Part shown: positions 58,942-64,000 of the stretch, one piece after another | Numbering within the stretch: the first letter of the stretch is position 1 | Layout: the number at the start of each line of letters is the position of its first letter | DNA from: JAWSUT01 sp033549345 | GTDB taxonomy: Bacteria; Bacillota; Dethiobacteria; Dethiobacterales; Dethiobacteraceae | Direction of reading: 5' to 3' | NCBI GenBank assembly: GCA_033549345.1 | Contig: JAWSUT010000005.1 | Span: 1 to 64,000, forward strand | Length of the DNA stretch: 64,000 nt | Position numbers and translations under genes: made by a program | Notes under the pieces: model-generated | Databases searched by the model: none | What the model was told of the DNA's origin: nothing | What the model saw: the letters and a program-made list of their open reading frames with translations, nothing else

Positions 58942-60270
58942 ATGAAACGGGTGGCTACCATGTGCAGGACAACAAAAGGTTTTCTTTTTTTTACACTTGT
59001 TATTGCATTGATTGCTTTTACCGGTTGCGGCAAAGAGGAAACACCGGCTACGGCAACGCCTGAGCCTGTAAGCAAGCAGGATGTGGCTTCAACAGAGTTT
59101 GACCCGGCGGGCCAGTGTCAGTATTGTCATCTGGATATTTACCAGCAGTGGCAGGGCTCCATGCATGCTCTGTCTTTTAACAATCCGGTGTTCCAGGCGG
59201 AATTTAAAAAAACCAGCGGGGAGACGGATGGAGCGGCAGATGCTTTTTGTGCAAGCTGCCATACCCCGGTTGGCTGGTTGGCAAATGAGGTCCCGCCGGC
59301 TGACGGCAGTGCATTAAGTGATGTGGCACGGGAGGGCGTAACCTGTGATCTTTGCCATGCAGTTACAGAAATTACCGGTGTCGGCAATGCTGCAATTCAC
59401 GTGTCCCCCGGTGAGGTAAAGTTTGGTTCCCTGGAGGACCCCTTGGCCACACCGCTGCACAAAAGTGAATTTAATCAGGTTTATACGCAGTCGGAGTATT
59501 GCGGCGCCTGCCATGATATTGTGCATCCGCAAAACGGACTTAAACTGTCCTCAACATACAGCGAATGGGAAGAAAGTTCATTTGGTTCCAGAAAGACGCA
59601 ATGCCAGGATTGCCATATGACTCCCGGACCCGGCGTAAGCAAGCCAAACCCGGGTGTGGTAGCCACGGGAGCACCCAAAAAACGGGAACACACCTGGACG
59701 CACTATATGACCGGCAGCAATGTCTATGCTATGCGTCAGGCCGGTTTTGACAACCATGCCGATCTCGCCGAAGAAAAATTGCAGGCTGCCGCATCCATGT
59801 TCCTTGGGTTACCCGACGGGCTTAGCCCCTATCAGGGGGCCAGAATAAATGTACGTGTCAGAAACGACGGTGCAGGGCACTATCTCCCCACAGGCCTGAC
59901 ACTGTATAAAGAAATGTGGCTGGAAGTCATCGTCACCGACGGCCAGGGACAAGTTGTCTTCCAGGGCGGTGTTCCTGACGCCTCCGGCGCTCTTCCCGCC
60001 GACAGTATTGTTTATAAAACCGTTTTTGCCGACGCTGCCGGTAATGAAACAACAAATCTCTGGGAAGCGACTAAAATTATCCGTGACCACAGAATACCGC
60101 CCCAGGAGTATGTGGATGAATTTATTGAAATTCCCGGGTTACCGCTGCCCGGCACGCTGAATGTAAATGTCCGGCTGCTCTACCGAAGTGTGGCTCCCGG
60201 ACGGGCCGGAGTCACAGAATCTCCCGTTGTGGAAATGGCAAGCGTATCCGGACAGGTCGCGGTTCGTTAA
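58942..60270 (+). CDS. Pentaheme c-type cytochrome lipoprotein
   Basis: A 442-residue exported protein with five CxxCH haem sites: 59-63, 103-107, 135-139, 187-191 and 221-225. The signal peptide ends FTGC, giving a likely lipid anchor at C29. The haem part (50-230) resembles the cytochrome c554-type family; the rest (about 270-440) looks like a beta-sandwich with no haem. It should carry electrons on the outer face of the membrane. The partner is unknown. An ATG at 58960 with GGGTGG before it is an alternative start. No haem-attachment genes are in the window. Confidence 0.88.
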   Translation: MKRVATMCRTTKGFLFFTLVIALIAFTGCGKEETPATATPEPVSKQDVASTEFDPAGQCQYCHLDIYQQWQGSMHALSFNNPVFQAEFKKTSGETDGAADAFCASCHTPVGWLANEVPPADGSALSDVAREGVTCDLCHAVTEITGVGNAAIHVSPGEVKFGSLEDPLATPLHKSEFNQVYTQSEYCGACHDIVHPQNGLKLSSTYSEWEESSFGSRKTQCQDCHMTPGPGVSKPNPGVVATGAPKKREHTWTHYMTGSNVYAMRQAGFDNHADLAEEKLQAAASMFLGLPDGLSPYQGARINVRVRNDGAGHYLPTGLTLYKEMWLEVIVTDGQGQVVFQGGVPDASGALPADSIVYKTVFADAAGNETTNLWEATKIIRDHRIPPQEYVDEFIEIPGLPLPGTLNVNVRLLYRSVAPGRAGVTESPVVEMASVSGQVAVR

Positions 60271-60349
60271 GAATTGTCTGCGGTAATTTTCCAGAGCACC
60301 AAAGGCCTGGCGTAAGCTTAAAAGTAACCGCACTCCGAGCTGTTGCTCC

Positions 60350-60378
60350 TTGTGACAGCGGATAATCTGTGTTACAAT
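60350..60378 (+). promoter_or_regulatory. Sigma-A promoter of ftsH
   Basis: TTGTGA (60350-60355), 17 bases, TACAAT (60373-60378), 45 bases before the ftsH start. Confidence 0.6.
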
Positions 60379-60422
60379 GGAGTGACGGAAACTTCCGCCT
60401 TTTTTAGAGAGGAGGCATTTTT

Positions 60423-62381
60423 TTGAATAGATTTGTCCGGCAGGCCACATTTTACCTGCTGATTCTTCTTATTGCAGTAGTCATCATTCAGTATTTCAGT
60501 ACGACCACAGAACCACCCGAACCGTTAACCTATGATGAATTTATTACCCTGGTTGAAAACGACCAGGTCGAAGAAGTTTTAATTGTCGGCCGTGAGATAA
60601 CCGGTACGCTCAAAGACGGGACAGAAATCCAGGTCTTCAACCTGGAGGGCGATAATCTGGTAACTCGTCTTGAGGAAAACAATGTCCGCTTCAGGGGTGA
60701 AGCGCCACCTGAACCGCAGTGGTGGGCAAGCCTTGCCACATTCATCATCCCCTTTATCATCCTGATGGTGATCTTTTTCCTGTTTATGCAGCAAAGCCAG
60801 GGTGGCGGCAACCGGGTGATGAACTTTGGTAAGTCAAAAGCCAGGCTGCATGATGCGACCCGCAAACGGGTGACGTTTAATGAAGTAGCCGGTGCCGATG
60901 AAGAAAAAGAGGAACTGGTGGAAATCGTTGAGTTTCTCAAAGAGCCGCGGAAATTTATTGAACTGGGTGCCCGGATTCCCAAAGGCGTGCTGTTGGTGGG
61001 CTCCCCGGGAACAGGTAAAACACTCCTGGCCCGTGCGGTAGCCGGTGAAGCCGGCGTTCCGTTCTTCAGCATTTCCGGCTCTGATTTTGTGGAAATGTTT
61101 GTGGGTGTCGGTGCTTCACGTGTCCGCGACCTCTTTGAAACCGCAAAAAAGAATGCCCCCTGTATTGTTTTTATTGATGAAATTGATGCCGTGGGCCGTC
61201 AGCGTGGCGCCGGCTTGGGCGGCGGCCATGATGAACGAGAGCAGACACTGAACCAGCTGCTTGTTGAAATGGACGGCTTTGACGCCCATGAAGGAATTAT
61301 CATCGTTGCGGCCACAAACCGCCCCGATATTCTTGACCCCGCATTGCTGCGTCCCGGCCGCTTTGACAGACAGGTCACTGTAAGCCTGCCCGATGTTAAG
61401 GGACGGGAAGAAATCCTGCAAGTCCATGCACGGAACAAACCGCTGACGCCGGAAACGGAGTTAAGTGTAATTGCCCGCCGGACACCGGGATTTAGCGGCG
61501 CTGATCTGGAAAACGTGATCAATGAAGCAGCCCTTCTATCCGGACGGAGCGGCAAGAAGACGATTGGTATGAAAGAGCTGGAAGAAGCCATTGAGCGTGT
61601 CATGGCCGGTACTGAGAAAAAAAGCCGTGTTATCAGTGAATTTGAGAAGAGGATTGTGGCTTTTCACGAGGCAGGCCATGCTCTGGTAGGGTATTTACTG
61701 CCAAACACCGACCCGGTACACAAAGTTTCGATCATTCCCCGCGGACGTTCGGGCGGCTACACTCTGATGCTCCCCGAGCAGGACCGGTATTATATGACAA
61801 AGTCGGAACTTCTCGCCCGGATAACAACACTGCTTGCCGGTCGTGTGGCAGAGAAAATTGTTCTGGATGAAATTTCCACAGGCGCACAAAATGACCTGGA
61901 ACGTGCCACGTCTATTGTCCGCCAGATGATTATGGAATATGGCATGAGTGATCAGCTGGGCCCCATTACACTGGGCAGAAAACAGCACGAACAGGTCTTC
62001 CTGGGCCGTGATATCACACGTGACCGTGACTTTTCCGAGGAGATCGCACGCGCGATTGATATGGAAATCAGGTCCATCGTCGATAACGCCTATAAGCAAG
62101 CTGAGGATGTTATTACGACAAACAGGGATAAGCTGGATAGAATAGCCCATGCTCTTTTGGAGCAGGAAACCCTTGATGCAGAAGAGATTGCCGTCCTGAT
62201 GGAGGGTAAATCCATGGATGAGCTGCATGCGACCCGTAAAGCCAAAGCAGCAGCATCAGAAAAAGCCGCAGAGGCAAAGGAATATAAGACGATGGGCCGG
62301 GAGACTCAGGTAAAAAAAGAGTCGGTACACGTGCTTATTAATGAAAAAAAAGTAGAAACCGACAGTCAGGTTAAGGAATAA
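60423..62381 (+). CDS. ftsH: ATP-dependent zinc metalloprotease FtsH
   Basis: A 652-residue membrane protease that degrades membrane and regulatory proteins. Two membrane helices (about 5-24 and 103-123) flank a short outer domain; then AAA+ with GSPGTGKT (193-200) and the second region of homology; the zinc site HEAGH is at 415-419. The basic/charged tail is longer than a minimal FtsH. TTG at 60423 follows GAGGAGG. In the usual order it would sit next to hpt. Confidence 0.97.
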   Translation: MNRFVRQATFYLLILLIAVVIIQYFSTTTEPPEPLTYDEFITLVENDQVEEVLIVGREITGTLKDGTEIQVFNLEGDNLVTRLEENNVRFRGEAPPEPQWWASLATFIIPFIILMVIFFLFMQQSQGGGNRVMNFGKSKARLHDATRKRVTFNEVAGADEEKEELVEIVEFLKEPRKFIELGARIPKGVLLVGSPGTGKTLLARAVAGEAGVPFFSISGSDFVEMFVGVGASRVRDLFETAKKNAPCIVFIDEIDAVGRQRGAGLGGGHDEREQTLNQLLVEMDGFDAHEGIIIVAATNRPDILDPALLRPGRFDRQVTVSLPDVKGREEILQVHARNKPLTPETELSVIARRTPGFSGADLENVINEAALLSGRSGKKTIGMKELEEAIERVMAGTEKKSRVISEFEKRIVAFHEAGHALVGYLLPNTDPVHKVSIIPRGRSGGYTLMLPEQDRYYMTKSELLARITTLLAGRVAEKIVLDEISTGAQNDLERATSIVRQMIMEYGMSDQLGPITLGRKQHEQVFLGRDITRDRDFSEEIARAIDMEIRSIVDNAYKQAEDVITTNRDKLDRIAHALLEQETLDAEEIAVLMEGKSMDELHATRKAKAAASEKAAEAKEYKTMGRETQVKKESVHVLINEKKVETDSQVKE

Positions 62382-62382
62382 G

Positions 62383-62419
62383 AAAAAATCACGGATGGTA
62401 ACCATCCGTGATTTTTTTA
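62383..62419 (+). terminator. Rho-independent terminator after ftsH
   Basis: AAAAAATCACGGATGG pairs with CCATCCGTGATTTTTT across TAA; T run present. A/T symmetry may allow use from both sides. Confidence 0.92.
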
Positions 62420-62941
62420 TTTAAAGCAACTATTCTTGAACATATGACGGTAAATCGAACTACGCTGCAGCAACTATATACGTGTAAAGGTATGTGATAG
62501 ATCGACTCACGCTTAGGCTTGTAGGTGATGCGAGTAACCACACCTGGACCGGTGTAACGGACAAAATGTGTATTCCATGATAAGGCCCGGGGCGTCCCGA
62601 TTTCTACTGGTTTTGGCTGAACTTCCAGAACCTGCTGCGGAAATAATGTGGCGGTAACCGCGCGTTAGGTATGTTGAACCGGACGGGGATGTATGGGCAA
62701 TTGAGAACGCGGTCCCGTCCAATGTCGCCAGGTCCAGGCGCCTGAGTTATGGGAGCGGACAGTGGGTAGCGGGGTAAAGGTGGTATACCAAATATCCCTG
62801 CTAAAGAGTTTGAAGGAAAATCAAAGGAGTAAGCATTCCCTGCAGTAAATGGGGAATAATCAGTATAAATGGCAATACAGGTAGCGTAGAATATTGCGAT
62901 AAGGGAAAAGAAACGCAAAGTATAAAAAATTCAGAAATCCG
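62420..62941. other. Long gene-free stretch before fhs
   Basis: About 520 bases with no convincing gene on either strand. Short open stretches in changing frames (for example a stretch reading VGDASNHTWTGVTDK near 62520-62570 and one reading VEPDGDVWAIENAVPSN near 62680-62730) look like a decayed coding region. There is a 7-bp stem GGACGGG/CCCGTCC at about 62680-62718 and ACACC/GGTGT near 62540. I do not recognise a riboswitch, tmRNA, SRP RNA or RNase P RNA here. Confidence 0.45.
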
Positions 62942-62970
62942 GCAGGAATAATATTTATTGTGTAGAAATG
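62942..62970 (+). promoter_or_regulatory. Possible sigma-H-type promoter of fhs
   Basis: GCAGGAATA (62942-62950), 11 bases, GTAGAAATG (62962-62970). The -35 fits RnAGGAwWW fully; the -10 has the same GAAAT variant as the spoVG promoter. No good sigma-A pair was found closer. Confidence 0.35.
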
Positions 62971-63021
62971 ACTATAAAGGTTTCACTAATTCGGAAAATA
63001 ATGCAGGGAGGGAAACATTTT

Positions 63022-64000
63022 ATGGTACTTGACCCCACTAAGCACGCCGACTGGGAAATTGCTGAAGAAGCAGAGTCGAGAATGAAGACGGTTTATCAGC
63101 TCAGGGATGAACTTGGGCTGGAGGAAGCAGAACTTCTGCCTTATGGCCACCATGTGGCTAAGGTTGATTTTGCTAAGGTACTTGAGCGCCTGAAAGACCG
63201 TCCGGATGGCAAATACATAGACGTTACAGCCATCACACCGACTCCCCTCGGTGAAGGAAAATCAACATCTACGATGGGCCTGACACAAGGTCTTGGCAAA
63301 CGCGGCAAGAATGTTATTGCTACAATTCGGCAGCCATCGGGCGGCCCGACAATGAACGTTAAAGGTTCAGCTGCGGGTGGCGGCCTTTCACAGTGCATTC
63401 CCCTGACACCGTTTTCCCTGGGTCTCACCGGTGACATCAATGCCATTATGAACGCTCATAACCTGGCAATGGTAGGCCTTACTTCCCGCATCCAGCATGA
63501 ATTTAACTCTTCGGATGCATTTTTGGAGCGCAGTGGCCTGAAGCGCCTTAACATTGACCCGCGCAACGTGGAAATGAAATGGATTATGGACTTTTGTGTT
63601 CAGGCTCTGCGGAAGATTATTATCGGCCTGGGCGGACGCCGCGACGGTTTCATGATGGAATCGGGCTTTGCCATTGCTGTGTCTTCAGAAGTTATGGCTA
63701 TTCTGGCTGTTGCCAAAGACCTCAAAGATATGCGTGAGCGGATGGGCAAAATCGTTGTTGCCTATGACAAGAAGGGCAAGCCGGTGACCACAGGTGACCT
63801 CGGTGTTGACGGCGCCATGACCGCCTGGATGGTGGAAGCGCTGAACCCGAACCTGATGCAGACCCTTGAAGGCCAGCCCACATTTGTCCATGCGGGCCCG
63901 TTTGCCAATATCGCTATAGGCCAGTCCTCGATTATTGCCGACCGCGTTGCATTGAAGCTGGGTGACTATGTTGTTACTGAGTCCGGTTTCGCTGCCGATA
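63022..64000 (+). CDS. fhs: Formate-tetrahydrofolate ligase, N-terminal part (cut by window edge)
   Basis: The first 326 residues of an enzyme usually about 556 long, ATP-dependent formyl-THF synthetase of the methyl branch of the Wood-Ljungdahl pathway, also used in purine and one-carbon metabolism. The P-loop TPTPLGEGKST is at 72-82; IRQPSGGPTMNVKGSAAGGG and FNLTGDINA-like SLGLTGDINAIMNAHNL are fully typical. ATG at 63022 follows GGGAGGG. The frame is open to the last base. It supports an anaerobic, possibly acetogenic or syntrophic life. Confidence 0.96.
   Translation, partial: MVLDPTKHADWEIAEEAESRMKTVYQLRDELGLEEAELLPYGHHVAKVDFAKVLERLKDRPDGKYIDVTAITPTPLGEGKSTSTMGLTQGLGKRGKNVIATIRQPSGGPTMNVKGSAAGGGLSQCIPLTPFSLGLTGDINAIMNAHNLAMVGLTSRIQHEFNSSDAFLERSGLKRLNIDPRNVEMKWIMDFCVQALRKIIIGLGGRRDGFMMESGFAIAVSSEVMAILAVAKDLKDMRERMGKIVVAYDKKGKPVTTGDLGVDGAMTAWMVEALNPNLMQTLEGQPTFVHAGPFANIAIGQSSIIADRVALKLGDYVVTESGFAAD

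Noticed and set aside
62440..62580. Possible tmRNA or other structural RNA before fhs
   Set aside because: A stretch resembling NYAAA was seen, but there is no tRNA-like T arm, no CCA end and no matching acceptor arm.
1..64000. CRISPR arrays, tRNA or rRNA genes
   Set aside because: No regularly spaced repeats and no tRNA/rRNA-like conserved stretches were seen on reading; a covariance-model scan would be needed to exclude a single tRNA.

Overview
The window looks like chromosome of an anaerobic, endospore-forming Firmicute of the Clostridia, broadly Peptococcaceae/Dethiobacter-like. The genus is an inference. The evidence is the sporulation gene set (spoVG, fin, spoVT, spoVB, yabP, yabQ, spoIIE, a SpoIID-like gene, an alpha/beta SASP), strong AGGAGG-type ribosome sites with many TTG and GTG starts, a T-box leader, and anaerobic metabolism (formate-tetrahydrofolate ligase, tungsten-type aldehyde ferredoxin oxidoreductase). 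Nearly all genes lie on the + strand. I saw no rRNA, tRNA or CRISPR array.

Layout. 1-339 is the start of an IS1634-type transposase. 622-6844 holds a sensory block: an HD-GYP c-di-GMP phosphodiesterase and two CheW/chemoreceptor pairs. 6901-14251 holds an L,D-transpeptidase, a SASP, nicotinate phosphoribosyltransferase, a histidine kinase with a four-cysteine sensor, and a cyanophycinase/cyanophycin synthetase pair. 14350-43500 is largely the conserved Firmicute order ispE, spoVG, glmU, prs, ctc, pth, fin, mfd, spoVT, spoVB, yabN, hup, yabP, yabQ, divIC, S1 gene, ppx, spoIIE, tilS, hpt. Three insertions interrupt it: a Phe T-box with aroF-pheA and a mini PrsW-like membrane protein, two PrsA/SurA-type lipoproteins, and a ydcZ/feoB/feoA group.

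Between hpt and ftsH, which are neighbours in many Firmicutes, lies an accessory region of about 16 kb (44010-60422). It carries arsR-acr3, a tandem universal stress protein, a CC/Se-motif protein, a thioredoxin-like protein, a 27-bp inverted-repeat element, tatC, mobA, mobB, a phosphoesterase, a second ArsR and tatA. Then comes an alcohol dehydrogenase / aldehyde ferredoxin oxidoreductase pair, each gene with its own -24/-12 (sigma-54) promoter. It is followed by an operon of a MoaD-like protein, a ThiF/MoeB-like enzyme, a sigma-54 activator, MoaA and a MOSC protein, and last a pentaheme lipoprotein. I read the ADH/AOR part as a self-contained aldehyde-alcohol redox module with its own regulator and cofactor genes. 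ftsH and the start of fhs close the window.

Regulatory sites that match their genes include a Spo0A/sigma-A promoter with 21-bp spacing before spoIIE, sigma-H-type promoters before spoVG and hup, a sigma-G-type promoter before spoVT, a sigma-E-type promoter before the SpoIID-like gene, and a T-box whose specifier reads UUC (Phe).
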